A DNA stretch of 64,000 nucleotides from Streptomyces cellostaticus (GTDB taxonomy: Bacteria > Actinomycetota > Actinomycetes > Streptomycetales > Streptomycetaceae). Positions 25,652-35,145 of this stretch are shown here, piece by piece (within the stretch, counting starts at the first letter, position 1; each line of letters starts with the position of its first letter). Location of the stretch: assembly GCF_023630175.1 (NCBI RefSeq), contig NZ_JALLIN010000009.1, positions 1 to 64,000 on the forward strand. Reading direction: 5' to 3'. Below the pieces are notes generated by a model. That model worked only from the letters and a program-made list of their open reading frames with translations. It did not search any database and was not told the origin of the DNA. A program made the position numbers and the translations under genes.

Positions 25652-27598
25652 GTGTTCGACACAGTGCTGGTGGCCAACCGGGGCGAGATCGCCGTGCGCG
25701 TCATCCGTACGCTGCGCTCGCTGGGCGTCCGCTCGGTGGCGGTCTTCTCCGACGCCGACGCCGACGCGCGGCACGTCCGGGAGGCCGACACGGCCGTACG
25801 GATCGGCCCGGCGCCCGCGGCCGAGAGCTATCTGTCGGTGGAGCGGCTGCTCGAGGCCGCCGCCCGCAGCGGCGCCCAGGCCGTCCACCCCGGCTACGGC
25901 TTCCTCGCCGAGAACGCCGGCTTCGCGCGAGCCTGCGAGGAGGCGGGGCTGGTCTTCATCGGCCCGCCCGCGGACGCGATCGCCCTCATGGGCGACAAGA
26001 TCCGCGCCAAGGAGACGGTGAAGGCGGCCGGGGTCCCGGTGGTGCCGGGCTCCAGCGGCAGCGGTCTCACGGACGCCGAACTGGCCGCGGCGGCCCGCGA
26101 GATCGGGACGCCCGTACTGCTCAAGCCGTCGGCGGGCGGCGGCGGCAAGGGCATGCGGCTGGTGCGGGACGCGGCCGTGCTGGAGGAGGAGATCGCGGCC
26201 GCCCGCCGCGAGGCACGGGCCTCCTTCGGCGACGACACCCTGCTGGTGGAGCGGTGGATCGACCGTCCCCGGCACATCGAGATCCAGGTGCTGGCCGACG
26301 GGCACGGCGATGTCGTCCACCTCGGCGAGCGCGAGTGCTCGCTGCAGCGGCGGCACCAGAAGATCATCGAGGAGGCGCCGAGCGTGCTCCTCGACGAGGC
26401 CACCCGGGCCGCGATGGGCGAGGCCGCCGTGCAGGCGGCCCGAAGCTGCGGCTACCGGGGCGCGGGCACGGTGGAGTTCATCGTGCCGGGCGGCGACCCC
26501 TCGTCGTACTACTTCATGGAGATGAACACCCGCCTCCAGGTGGAGCACCCGGTCACCGAACTCGTCGTGTCCGTCGGCGCCGCGGGCGGCATGGACCTGG
26601 TGGAGTGGCAGCTTCGGGTGGCGGCCGGGGAGCGGCTGGGCTTCGCGCAGGAGGACGTCCGGCTGAGCGGGCACGCGGTGGAGGCCCGAATCTGCGCGGA
26701 GGACCCGGCCCGCGGCTTCCTGCCCTCCGGTGGCACGGTGCGGCTGCTGAACGAGCCCCAGGGCGACGGCGTGCGCACCGACTCGGGGCTCAGCGAGGGC
26801 ACCGAGGTGGGCAGCCTCTACGACCCGATGCTGTCCAAGGTGATCGCCTACGGCCCCGACCGGGAGACGGCGCTGCGCAGGCTGCGCTCCGCGCTCGCCG
26901 AGACGGTCACGCTGGGCGTGCAGACCAACGCGGGATTCCTGCGGCGGCTGCTGGCGCACCCGGCGGTGACGGCCGGCGAGCTGGACACCGGGCTGGTGGA
27001 GCGTGTGGTCGACGAGCTGGTCTCCACGGACGTGCCGGAGGAGGTGTACGAGGCCGCGGCGGCCGTACGGCTGGAGGCGCTGCGGCCGTCCGGCGACGGC
27101 TGGGTCGACCCCTTCTCGGTGCCGAGCGGCTGGCGGCTGGGCGGCACGCCCCGGCGGCCCGTCGTCCATCTGCGGACGCAGGAGGCGGTCGCCTGCACGC
27201 CGCGCGGCACGCACACCGTCAGCGGCGACCGGGTGTCCGTGACCCTCGACGGCGTCCGGCACACGTTCCTCCGGGCCGGTGACTGGATCGGCCGGGACGG
27301 CGACGCCTGGCAGGTGCGCGACCACGACCCGGTGGAGGCCGCCCTGACCCGGTCGGCGCACGCGGGTGCCGACTCGCTCACCGCGCCGATGCCGGGCACG
27401 GTGACGGTGGTGAAGGTCGCCGTCGGCGACGAGGTCGCGGCCGGGCAGAGCCTGCTGGTGGTCGAGGCGATGAAGATGGAGCACGTCGTCTCCGCCCCGC
27501 ACGCGGGCACGGTCGCCGAGCTGGACGTGACCCCGGGCTCGACGGTCGCCATGGACCAGGTGCTGGCCGTCATCACGCCCAGGGAGGAGGCGCAGTGA
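25652..27598 (+). CDS. Biotin carboxylase/BCCP alpha subunit (methylcrotonyl-CoA carboxylase type)
   Basis: The 648-residue protein combines an N-terminal biotin carboxylase ([19 protein letters not shown]-grasp glycine loop [37 protein letters not shown]). A linking BT-type domain follows, then a C-terminal biotinyl domain with the biotin-attachment lysine in EAMKMEH near residue 611. It carboxylates biotin with ATP and bicarbonate and passes CO2 to the beta subunit encoded eleven bases upstream. The GTG start at 25652 follows GGAGGGG. The length fits the alpha subunits of methylcrotonyl- or geranyl-CoA carboxylases (LiuD-type) better than the shorter propionyl-CoA carboxylase subunits of streptomycetes. 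Confidence 0.92.
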   Translation: MFDTVLVANRGEIAVRVIRTLRSLGVRSVAVFSDADADARHVREADTAVRIGPAPAAESYLSVERLLEAAARSGAQAVHPGYGFLAENAGFARACEEAGLVFIGPPADAIALMGDKIRAKETVKAAGVPVVPGSSGSGLTDAELAAAAREIGTPVLLKPSAGGGGKGMRLVRDAAVLEEEIAAARREARASFGDDTLLVERWIDRPRHIEIQVLADGHGDVVHLGERECSLQRRHQKIIEEAPSVLLDEATRAAMGEAAVQAARSCGYRGAGTVEFIVPGGDPSSYYFMEMNTRLQVEHPVTELVVSVGAAGGMDLVEWQLRVAAGERLGFAQEDVRLSGHAVEARICAEDPARGFLPSGGTVRLLNEPQGDGVRTDSGLSEGTEVGSLYDPMLSKVIAYGPDRETALRRLRSALAETVTLGVQTNAGFLRRLLAHPAVTAGELDTGLVERVVDELVSTDVPEEVYEAAAAVRLEALRPSGDGWVDPFSVPSGWRLGGTPRRPVVHLRTQEAVACTPRGTHTVSGDRVSVTLDGVRHTFLRAGDWIGRDGDAWQVRDHDPVEAALTRSAHAGADSLTAPMPGTVTVVKVAVGDEVAAGQSLLVVEAMKMEHVVSAPHAGTVAELDVTPGSTVAMDQVLAVITPREEAQ

Positions 27599-28536
27599 GC
27601 GCCGGGGGACTGCCCATGGTGGTGCCGGCCCGGGGCCTGCCCGCGCGGGTGCGGATCCACGAGGTCGGCGCGCGCGACGGGCTGCAGAACGAGCGGGCGT
27701 CCGTGCCGACGGCGGTGAAGGCCGAGTTCATCCGCCGCCTGGCCGGGGCCGGCCTGACGACCATCGAGGCGACCAGCTTCGTGCACCCCAAGTGGGTGCC
27801 CCAGCTCGCGGACGCCGAGCAGCTCTTCCCGCTCGTCTCGGACCTCGACGTCGAACTGCCGGTGCTGGTGCCGAACCAGCGCGGGCTGGACCGCGCCCTG
27901 ACGCTCGGCGCCCGCCGGATCGCGGTGTTCGCCAGCGCCACGGAGTCCTTCGCGAAGGCCAACCTCAACCGCACCGTGGACGAGTCGCTGGCCGTGTTCG
28001 AGCCGGTCGTGCGCCAGGCGAAGGGCGCGGGCGCGCGGGTGCGCGGCTATGTGTCGATGTGCTTCGGCGACCCCTGGGAGGGTGCCGTCCCGCTCCGCCA
28101 GGTGACCCGCGTCTGCAAGGCCCTGCGCGACATGGGCTGCGACGAGCTGAGCCTCGGCGACACCATCGGCGTCGCCACCGCGGGCCATGTCCGGGAACTG
28201 CTCGCCCTGCTGAACGAGGAGGGCGTGCCGACGGACGTGATCGGCGTGCACTTCCACGACACCTACGGCCAGGCGCTCGCGAACACCTACGCGGCCCTGG
28301 AGCACGGTGTGACGACGGTCGACGCGTCCGCCGGCGGCCTCGGCGGCTGCCCGTACGCGAAGTCCGCCACCGGCAACCTCGCCACCGAAGACCTCGTCTG
28401 GATGCTGCACGGCCTCGGCATCAGGACCGGGGTCGACCTCGGCCGTCTGACCGCCACCAGCGTGTGGATGGCCGAGCAGCTGGGCCGGCCCAGCCCGTCC
28501 CGTACCGTCCGCGCTCTCTCCCACAAGGACCAGTGA
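27595..28536 (+). CDS. Hydroxymethylglutaryl-CoA lyase
   Basis: The 313-residue TIM-barrel protein shows the HMGL/DRE family signature ([13 protein letters not shown]), metal-binding HFHDTYG and the catalytic cysteine loop [20 protein letters not shown]. It cleaves HMG-CoA to acetyl-CoA and acetoacetate, the last step of leucine degradation. Its GTG start overlaps the stop of the carboxylase alpha gene by four bases (GTGA), indicating translational coupling. Confidence 0.93.
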   Translation: MSAGGLPMVVPARGLPARVRIHEVGARDGLQNERASVPTAVKAEFIRRLAGAGLTTIEATSFVHPKWVPQLADAEQLFPLVSDLDVELPVLVPNQRGLDRALTLGARRIAVFASATESFAKANLNRTVDESLAVFEPVVRQAKGAGARVRGYVSMCFGDPWEGAVPLRQVTRVCKALRDMGCDELSLGDTIGVATAGHVRELLALLNEEGVPTDVIGVHFHDTYGQALANTYAALEHGVTTVDASAGGLGGCPYAKSATGNLATEDLVWMLHGLGIRTGVDLGRLTATSVWMAEQLGRPSPSRTVRALSHKDQ

Positions 28537-28541
28537 TCAGC

Positions 28542-29702
28542 ATGGACCACCGTCTCAGCCCCGAGCTCGAGGAACTCCGCCGCACGGTGGAGGAGTTCGC
28601 GCATGACGTGGTGGCGCCGAAGATCGGCGACTTCTACGAGCGGCACGAGTTCCCGTACGAGATCGTCCGCGAGATGGGCCGCATGGGCCTGTTCGGGCTG
28701 CCGTTCCCCGAGGAGCACGGCGGCATGGGCGGCGACTACCTGGCCCTCGGTATCGCCCTGGAGGAACTGGCCCGGGTGGACTCCTCGGTGGCCATCACGC
28801 TCGAGGCCGGGGTGTCGCTGGGCGCCATGCCGATCCACCTGTTCGGCACCGAGGAGCAGAAGCGCCAGTGGCTCCCCCGGCTCTGTTCCGGCGAGATCCT
28901 GGGCGCCTTCGGTCTCACCGAACCGGACGGCGGCAGCGACGCCGGTGCCACCCGTACCACGGCCCGCCTGGACCCGGACACGGACGAGTGGGTGATCAAC
29001 GGCACGAAGTGCTTCATCACCAACTCGGGCACCGACATCACCGGTCTGGTGACGGTCACGGCGGTCACCGGCCGCAAGCCGGACGGCAGGCCGCTGATCT
29101 CGGCGATCATCGTCCCGTCCGGCACCCCCGGCTTCACGGTCGCCGCGCCCTACTCCAAGGTCGGCTGGAACGCCTCCGACACCCGTGAACTGTCGTTCCA
29201 GGACGTCCGGGTGCCCGCCGCCAACCTGCTCGGCGAGCAGGGCCGGGGCTACGCGCAGTTCCTGCGCATCCTCGACGAGGGTCGCATCGCCATCGCGGCG
29301 CTGGCCACCGGCCTGGCCCAGGGCTGCGTGGACGAGTCGGTGAAGTACGCGAAGGAACGACACGCCTTCGGCCGGGCGATCGGCGCCAACCAGGCCATCC
29401 AGTTCAAGATCGCCGACATGGAGATGAAGGCCCACACCGCCCGCCTGGCCTGGCGTGACGCCGCCTACCGGCTGGTGGCCGGCGAGCCCTTCAAGAAGGA
29501 GGCGGCGATGGCCAAGCTGTACTCCTCCACCGTCGCCGTGGACAACGCCCGCGACGCCACGCAGGTGCACGGCGGATACGGCTTCATGAACGAGTACCCG
29601 GTGGCCCGGATGTGGCGCGACTCCAAGATCCTGGAGATCGGCGAGGGTACGAGCGAGGTGCAGCGGATGCTCATCGCAAGGGAGTTGGGGCTGGTCGGCT
29701 GA
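28542..29702 (+). CDS. acdH: Isovaleryl-CoA dehydrogenase-type acyl-CoA dehydrogenase
   Basis: The 386-residue protein is a short/branched-chain acyl-CoA dehydrogenase with FGLTEPDGGSDAGATRTTA in the flavin domain and QVHGGYGFMNEYPVARMWRD and IGEGTSEVQRMLIAREL in the C-terminal helical domain. As last gene of the leucine-degradation-like operon it probably oxidises isovaleryl-CoA, feeding the carboxylase. Streptomyces acdH is known to act on branched-chain acyl-CoAs. The ATG at 28542 is five bases after hmgL; a GTG at 28533 that overlaps the hmgL stop is an alternative start. No enoyl-CoA hydratase gene (3-methylglutaconyl-CoA hydratase) is in the cluster. Confidence 0.9.
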   Translation: MDHRLSPELEELRRTVEEFAHDVVAPKIGDFYERHEFPYEIVREMGRMGLFGLPFPEEHGGMGGDYLALGIALEELARVDSSVAITLEAGVSLGAMPIHLFGTEEQKRQWLPRLCSGEILGAFGLTEPDGGSDAGATRTTARLDPDTDEWVINGTKCFITNSGTDITGLVTVTAVTGRKPDGRPLISAIIVPSGTPGFTVAAPYSKVGWNASDTRELSFQDVRVPAANLLGEQGRGYAQFLRILDEGRIAIAALATGLAQGCVDESVKYAKERHAFGRAIGANQAIQFKIADMEMKAHTARLAWRDAAYRLVAGEPFKKEAAMAKLYSSTVAVDNARDATQVHGGYGFMNEYPVARMWRDSKILEIGEGTSEVQRMLIARELGLVG

Positions 29703-29720
29703 GGCGCCCGCACCGCCGGC

Positions 29721-29764
29721 AACGCGGGGCGGCAGGCGGATCCGTCCGTCCGCCGCCCCGCGTT
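29721..29764 (+). terminator. Hairpin ending the leucine-degradation operon
   Basis: A perfect 13-bp stem (AACGCGGGGCGGC at 29721-29733 with 29752-29764), 18 bases past the acdH stop. Confidence 0.75.
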
Positions 29765-29814
29765 CGCGCTGCTGACGGGACGTCGGCGGTGGACCCCGCC
29801 CCCTGGACATCTAG

Positions 29815-29833
29815 TGAGGTTAGGCTAACCTAC
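29815..29833 (+). promoter_or_regulatory. Iron box upstream of desE
   Basis: TGAGGTTAGGCTAACCTAC matches the 19-bp DmdR1/IdeR consensus TTAGGTTAGGCTAACCTAA at 17 positions. It is 50 bases before the desE start, so the gene should be repressed when iron is sufficient. Confidence 0.9.
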
Positions 29834-29883
29834 CTTCGAACTGTCCGGCGGGCGCCACGCCCTGGTCGAAAGCAGCCACACCC

Positions 29884-30930
29884 ATGCCCCATGCCCGTTC
29901 CACCCACTTCTCCCGTCGCGGCCTGCTCGCCGCGGGCGGTGTCCTCGGACTCGGTGCCGCGCTCGCGGCCTGCGGTGACGGCCAGGACGGGGACGCGGGC
30001 TCCGACGGTCGCGCGAAGGGCGGCAGGCCGGGCCCCTGGAGCTTCACGGACGACCGCGGCACGACGGTGGAACTGGACGAGGTCCCCACGGACATCGTCG
30101 CCTTCACCGGCGCCGCCGCCGCGCTGTACGACTACGGTGTCCAGGTCAAGGGCGTCTTCGGCCCGACGAGGACCACCGACGGCCGGGCCGACGTCCAGGC
30201 CGGCGACATGGACGTCAGCAAGGTGACCGTCCTCGGCAACACCTGGGGCCAGTTCAACATCGAGAAGTACGCGGCCCTCGCTCCCGACGTGCTCATCAGC
30301 ACGATGTTCGACGACGCCGGCACCCTCTGGTACGTGCCCGAGGAGTCGAAGAAGAAGATCGCCCAGCTCGCACCGAGCGTCGGCGTCTCCGTCTACGACC
30401 GCCGGCTCACCGAGCCGCTGCAGCGCATGTGGAAGCTGGCCGAGTCACTCGGCGCGGACATGAAGGCCCCGAAGGCGACCGCCGCCAAGAAGCGGTTCGA
30501 GGACGCCTCGGCCCGGCTGCGCGCCGCCGCCAGGGCCAAGCCCGGCGTCAGGGTGATGGCCGGCTCCGCCAGTGAGCAGCTCTTCTACGTCTCCGGCACC
30601 GACCTCTCCGTGGACCTGGAGTACTTCAAGTCCCTCGGCGTGAACTTCGTCGAGCCCCCAAAGAGCGCCAAGAAGCAGGGCGGCGGCTGGTACGAGTCGC
30701 TGAGCTGGGAGAACGTCGACAAGTACCCGGCCGACATCATCATGATGGACGACCGCACCTCGGCCATCCAGCCGGCCGACATCACCAAGGCCACCTGGAA
30801 GAAGCTGCCCGCGGTCAAGGCGGGACAGGTCATCGCCCGCTCCCCCGAGCCGATCCTCTCCTACGCCAAGTGCGTGCCGCTGCTCACCGGCCTGGCCGAG
30901 GCGCTGGAGAAGGCCGAGAAGGTCGGCTGA
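29884..30930 (+). CDS. desE: Ferrioxamine-binding lipoprotein
   Basis: The 348-residue protein begins with a Tat-type lipoprotein signal (SRRGLLAAGGVLGLGAALAAC; the lipobox Cys is near residue 35). It then has a periplasmic-binding (FecB/TroA-like helical backbone) fold. It captures ferric hydroxamate siderophores at the cell surface and hands them to an ABC permease encoded elsewhere. The assignment rests on family plus location: an iron box before it, a siderophore-interacting reductase after it and desABCD next, the arrangement known for the Streptomyces desferrioxamine locus. No permease or ATPase gene is present here. Confidence 0.92.
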   Translation: MPHARSTHFSRRGLLAAGGVLGLGAALAACGDGQDGDAGSDGRAKGGRPGPWSFTDDRGTTVELDEVPTDIVAFTGAAAALYDYGVQVKGVFGPTRTTDGRADVQAGDMDVSKVTVLGNTWGQFNIEKYAALAPDVLISTMFDDAGTLWYVPEESKKKIAQLAPSVGVSVYDRRLTEPLQRMWKLAESLGADMKAPKATAAKKRFEDASARLRAAARAKPGVRVMAGSASEQLFYVSGTDLSVDLEYFKSLGVNFVEPPKSAKKQGGGWYESLSWENVDKYPADIIMMDDRTSAIQPADITKATWKKLPAVKAGQVIARSPEPILSYAKCVPLLTGLAEALEKAEKVG

Positions 30931-30966
30931 ACCCCCCTTTCCTGAACACCAACCTCAGGAGCCCCC

Positions 30967-31785
30967 ATGACGACGGCCGTGGCCGCCCCGTTCCGCTTCT
31001 TCTCCCTCCAGGCCGTACGGACGAGGCGGCTGGGGCCGTCCCTGGTCCGGGTCACCTTCGCCGGGGACGATCTGCGCGCGTTCCACTCCGACGGGCGCGA
31101 CCAGTCACTGTCGCTGTTCCTGCCGCACCCGGGGCAGGCCGAACCGGTCGTGCCCCTCGAACTGGGCGACGGCTGGTGGCAGGGCTGGCGTGAACTCCCG
31201 GACGGTGTACGGGCCGTGATGCGGTCGTACACGCTGCGGGCCCTGCGGCGCGATCCGGACGAGATCGACATCGACTTCGCCCTGCACACGCCCGCCGGGC
31301 CCGCCTCCCGCTGGGCCTCCCGGACGGCCCCCGGTGACCGCGTGCTGCTGCTCGGCCCGGCGATCGCCGACAACCGGGCGATCCGGTTCCGGCCGCCGGC
31401 CGACACCGACCTCGTCCTCCTGTGGGGCGACACGACCGCCGTGCCCGCCGCGACCGCCATCCTGGAGTCGCTGCCCGCCCGTACACGGGTCCGCGCCTGG
31501 CTGGAGGTGCCGCACCCCGGTGACATCCAGGACGTGGCGACGCGGGCCGACGCGGAGATCACCTGGCTGGTGCACCACGACGGCTCACCCACCGGCGACA
31601 GCGTGCGGTCCGCCCGGCTGCCCGTCACCGAGCGGCCGTACGTGTGGCTCGCGGGCGAGTCCGGCCGGGTGAGGGAACTGCGCGCGCACTTCACGAGTGA
31701 GCGCGGGTTCGACCGGCGGCGCATCGCCTTCGTCGGCTACTGGCGGCGGGGCCTGACGGAGGAACAACTGCGCACGGGCGACTGA
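30967..31785 (+). CDS. desF: Siderophore-interacting protein (FAD-dependent ferric reductase)
   Basis: The 272-residue protein belongs to the ViuB/SIP family. An N-terminal FAD-binding beta-barrel carries the flavin motif AVMRSYTLRAL (RxYTxR), and a C-terminal NAD(P)H-binding domain ends with VWLAGESGRVRELRAHF and the GYWRRG tail. It reduces the ferric siderophore in the cytoplasm to release Fe(II). It lies 36 bases after desE with its own AGGAG site and is presumably co-transcribed and iron-repressed through the same box. Confidence 0.9.
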   Translation: MTTAVAAPFRFFSLQAVRTRRLGPSLVRVTFAGDDLRAFHSDGRDQSLSLFLPHPGQAEPVVPLELGDGWWQGWRELPDGVRAVMRSYTLRALRRDPDEIDIDFALHTPAGPASRWASRTAPGDRVLLLGPAIADNRAIRFRPPADTDLVLLWGDTTAVPAATAILESLPARTRVRAWLEVPHPGDIQDVATRADAEITWLVHHDGSPTGDSVRSARLPVTERPYVWLAGESGRVRELRAHFTSERGFDRRRIAFVGYWRRGLTEEQLRTGD

Positions 31786-31838
31786 CCCGCCCCGAAGTGA
31801 CGCCGGTCACGGGAGAGTCGCGCCTTGATCCAAATAAC

Positions 31839-31857
31839 TTAGGTTAGGCTAACCTAA
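31839..31857 (+). promoter_or_regulatory. Perfect iron box upstream of desABCD
   Basis: TTAGGTTAGGCTAACCTAA, a full 19-of-19 match to the DmdR1/IdeR consensus, ends 39 bases before the desA start. Confidence 0.95.
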
Positions 31858-31896
31858 GTTACATCCCGCACGGACAGTCCCTCGGAGGACCCCCAC

Positions 31897-33339
31897 ATGC
31901 GCTCGCACCTGCTCAATGGCCTCACAGCGGAGCACTACCGTCGCTCCGTGACCGAAGGAGTCGAGCGGGTGGCGGCCAAACTCGCCACCACCGAAGGTCC
32001 GTTCACCGGCGTCACGGTCGACGCGCTCGCCCTGCGCGTCGACGCCGTCGACCTCGACCGCCCGCTCGGCGACACCACCTCGGCGCTGGACGAGCTGGAG
32101 GACCTCTACCTGCGCGACGCGGTGTACTTCCACCACCCCCGCTACCTCGCCCACCTCAACTGCCCGGTGGTCATCCCGGCGGTGCTCGGCGAGGCCGTGC
32201 TCTCCGCCGTCAACTCCTCCCTCGACACCTGGGACCAGTCGGCGGGCGGCACCCTCATCGAGCGCCGGCTCGTGGACTGGACGGCCGCCCGTATCGGCCT
32301 CGGGCCGGGCGCCGACGGCGTGTTCACCTCCGGCGGGACCCAGTCCAACCTCCAGGCGCTGCTGCTGGCCCGGGAGGAGGCGAAGAGCGACGACCACGGG
32401 AAACTGCGGATCCTCACCTCCGAGGCCGGCCACTTCAGCGTCCGGAAGTCCGCGAAACTGCTCGGCCTGGGCCCGGACGCCGTCGTCACCGTCCCCGTCG
32501 ACCACGACAAGCGGATGCAGACCGTGGCGCTCGCCCACGAACTGGAGCGCTGCGCGCGGGACGGCCTGGTCCCCATGGCCGTCGTCGCCACCGCCGGCAC
32601 CACCGACTTCGGCTCCATCGACCCGCTGCCCGAGATCGCCGGGCTCTGCGCCCAGTACGGCGTGTGGATGCACGTGGACGCGGCCTACGGCTGCGGACTG
32701 CTCGCCTCACTGCGGCACCGGGACCGCATCGACGGGATCGAACACGCCGACTCGGTGACCGTCGACTACCACAAGTCCTTCTTCCAGCCGGTGAGTTCCT
32801 CCGCCGTGCTGGTCCGGGACGCGGCCACCCTGCGGCACGCGACCTTCCACGCGGAATACCTCAACCCGCGCCGCATGGTGCACGAGCGCATCCCCAACCA
32901 GGTGGACAAGTCCCTGCAGACCACCCGCCGCTTCGACGCCCTCAAGCTGTGGCTGACGCTGCGCACCATGGGCGCCGACGGCATCGGGCGGCTCTTCGAC
33001 GAGGTCTGCGCACTGGCCCGGGAGGGCTGGCGGCTGCTCGCCGCCGACCCCCGCTACGACGTGGTCGTCGAGCCGAGCCTGTCCACCCTCGTCTTCCGCT
33101 ACGTCCCGGCGGCGGTCACCGACCCGGCCCGGATCGACCGCGCCAACCTGTACGCCCGCAAGGCGCTGTTCGCCTCCGGTGACGCCGCGGTCGCGGGCAC
33201 CGAGGTCGGCGGCCGCCACTACCTGAAGTTCACCCTGCTCAACCCCGAGACGACGCCGGCCGACATCGCCGCCGTCCTGGACCTGATCGCCGGCCATGCC
33301 GAGCAGTACCTGGGAGAGTCCCTTGACCGCGCGTCCTGA
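31897..33339 (+). CDS. desA: Lysine decarboxylase of desferrioxamine biosynthesis
   Basis: The 480-residue PLP enzyme of the group II decarboxylase family converts lysine to cadaverine, the first step of desferrioxamine assembly. Key features are [16 protein letters not shown] (cofactor phosphate), HVDAAYG (the Asp binding the pyridine nitrogen) and the Schiff-base lysine in DYHKSFF (Lys293). GGAGG precedes the ATG. It is first in the iron-regulated desABCD operon and overlaps desB. Confidence 0.95.
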   Translation: MRSHLLNGLTAEHYRRSVTEGVERVAAKLATTEGPFTGVTVDALALRVDAVDLDRPLGDTTSALDELEDLYLRDAVYFHHPRYLAHLNCPVVIPAVLGEAVLSAVNSSLDTWDQSAGGTLIERRLVDWTAARIGLGPGADGVFTSGGTQSNLQALLLAREEAKSDDHGKLRILTSEAGHFSVRKSAKLLGLGPDAVVTVPVDHDKRMQTVALAHELERCARDGLVPMAVVATAGTTDFGSIDPLPEIAGLCAQYGVWMHVDAAYGCGLLASLRHRDRIDGIEHADSVTVDYHKSFFQPVSSSAVLVRDAATLRHATFHAEYLNPRRMVHERIPNQVDKSLQTTRRFDALKLWLTLRTMGADGIGRLFDEVCALAREGWRLLAADPRYDVVVEPSLSTLVFRYVPAAVTDPARIDRANLYARKALFASGDAAVAGTEVGGRHYLKFTLLNPETTPADIAAVLDLIAGHAEQYLGESLDRAS

Positions 33340-34609
33340 AGCCCCGACCGCCCCGTACGACTTCGTGGGGATCGGACTCGGTCCCTTCAACCTGGGCCTC
33401 GCCTGTCTGACCGAGCCGATCGGCGAACTCAACGGCGTCTTCCTGGACTCCAAGCCCGACTTCGAGTGGCACGCCGGCATGTTCCTGGACGGCGCCCACC
33501 TGCAGACCCCGTTCATGTCGGACCTGGTCACCCTGGCCGACCCCACCTCCCCGTACTCCTTCCTCAACTACCTGAAGGAGAAGGGCAGGCTGTACCCGTT
33601 CTACATCCGCGAGAACTTCTACCCGCTGCGCGTCGAGTACGACGACTACTGCCGCTGGGCGGCCGGCAAGCTGGGCAGCGTCCGCTTCGGCACCACGGTC
33701 ACCGAGGTGACGTACGAGGACGAGGTGTACGCCGTGCGCACCGCGGCCGGTGAGACGTTCCGCGCCCGGCACCTGGTGCTCGGCACGGGCACCGTCCCGT
33801 TCGTCCCCGAGGCCTGCCGGGACCTGGGCGACGACGTCGTCCACACCGCGCGGTACCTGCACCGCAAGGCCGACCTGCAGGCCCGCAAGTCCCTCACGAT
33901 CGTCGGCAGCGGGCAGAGCGCCGCCGAGATCTACCACGAGCTGCTGTCCGAGATCGACGTCCACGGCTACGAGCTGAACTGGGTCACCCGCTCCCCGCGG
34001 TTCTTCCCGCTGGAGTACACCAAGCTGACCCTGGAGATGACGTCCCCCGACTACATCGACTACTTCCGGGCGCTGCCCGAGGAGACCCGGTACCGGCTGG
34101 AGCAGCAGCAGAAGGGCCTGTTCAAGGGCATCAACTCGGACCTGGTCGACTCGATCTTCGACCTGCTCTACCAGAAGGACGTGGCGAGCGGCGACCGCCC
34201 GGTGCCCACCCGGCTGCTCACCAACTCCACGCTGAACGAGGCCCGCCACGAGAACGGCGCGTACACGCTCGGCTTCCGCCAGGACGAGCAGGGCAAGGAC
34301 TTCGAGATCCGCTCCGAGGGCCTGGTGCTCGCCACCGGCTACCACTACCGGCCGCCGGCCTTCCTCGAGCCGGTGCGCGAGCGCCTGCGCTTCGACGGCC
34401 GCGGCCGCTTCGACGTCGCCCGCAACTACGCCATCGACGTCACCGGCCGCGGTGTCTTCCTGCAGAACGCCGGCGTCCACACCCACAGCGTCACCAGTCC
34501 CGATCTGGGCATGGGCGCGTACCGGAACGCGTACATCATCCGTGAGCTGCTCGGCAGGGAGTACTACCCGGTCGAGAAGACCATCGCCTTCCAGGAGTTC
34601 GCCGTATGA
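33323..34609 (+). CDS. desB: Cadaverine N-monooxygenase
   Basis: The 428-residue flavoprotein of the lysine/ornithine N-hydroxylase family has the FAD site [12 protein letters not shown] at the N-terminus, the NADPH site [10 protein letters not shown] near residue 198 and the C-terminal ATGYHYRPP motif. It N-hydroxylates cadaverine using O2 and NADPH. I prefer the TTG start at 33323, which has GGGAGAG four bases upstream, over the ATG at 33296, which has no purine-rich signal; homologous sequence begins only after either. The start lies inside desA (17-base overlap), a sign of translational coupling. Confidence 0.93.
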   Translation: MTARPEAPTAPYDFVGIGLGPFNLGLACLTEPIGELNGVFLDSKPDFEWHAGMFLDGAHLQTPFMSDLVTLADPTSPYSFLNYLKEKGRLYPFYIRENFYPLRVEYDDYCRWAAGKLGSVRFGTTVTEVTYEDEVYAVRTAAGETFRARHLVLGTGTVPFVPEACRDLGDDVVHTARYLHRKADLQARKSLTIVGSGQSAAEIYHELLSEIDVHGYELNWVTRSPRFFPLEYTKLTLEMTSPDYIDYFRALPEETRYRLEQQQKGLFKGINSDLVDSIFDLLYQKDVASGDRPVPTRLLTNSTLNEARHENGAYTLGFRQDEQGKDFEIRSEGLVLATGYHYRPPAFLEPVRERLRFDGRGRFDVARNYAIDVTGRGVFLQNAGVHTHSVTSPDLGMGAYRNAYIIRELLGREYYPVEKTIAFQEFAV

Positions 34610-35145
34610 CCAGCGACACCATGACGTTCACCCTCCGGCCGCCGGACCCGTCGGGGGACGCCGGGCTGCTGCACCGCTGGGTCACCCACCCCAAGGCCGC
34701 GTTCTGGATGATGCAGGACGCGAGCCCGCGGGACGTCGAGCGGGCCTACCGGGAGATCGCGGCCGACGAGCACCACCACGCCCTGCTCGGGCTGCGCGAC
34801 GCGGAGCCCGTCTTCCTGATGGAGAAGTACGACCCGGCCCACCGCGAGCTGGTCGGGCTGTACGAGCCGCGGCCGGGCGACGTCGGCATGCACTTCCTCG
34901 TCGCCCCCACCGACACCCCCGTGCACGGGTTCACCCGGGCCGTCATCACCGCGGTGATGGCGCATCTCTTCGCGGACCCGGCGACCCGGCGGGTCGTGGT
35001 CGAGCCCGATGTGGGCAACAAGGCGGTGCACGCCCTGAACGAGGCGGTCGGGTTCGTGCCCGAGCGCGAGATCCAGAAGCCGGAGAAGCGGGCGCTGCTG
35101 AGCTTCTGCACGCGCGAGCGGTTCCTGCGGGCGGTGTCCGCGTGA
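34606..35145 (+). CDS. desC: N-hydroxycadaverine acyltransferase
   Basis: The 179-residue protein is a GNAT-type acyltransferase of the IucB/siderophore group ([43 protein letters not shown]; the acetyl-CoA-binding turn). It acylates N-hydroxycadaverine with succinyl-CoA, or acetyl-CoA for desferrioxamine B. Its ATG overlaps the desB stop by four bases (ATGA). Confidence 0.93.
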   Translation: MTSDTMTFTLRPPDPSGDAGLLHRWVTHPKAAFWMMQDASPRDVERAYREIAADEHHHALLGLRDAEPVFLMEKYDPAHRELVGLYEPRPGDVGMHFLVAPTDTPVHGFTRAVITAVMAHLFADPATRRVVVEPDVGNKAVHALNEAVGFVPEREIQKPEKRALLSFCTRERFLRAVSA

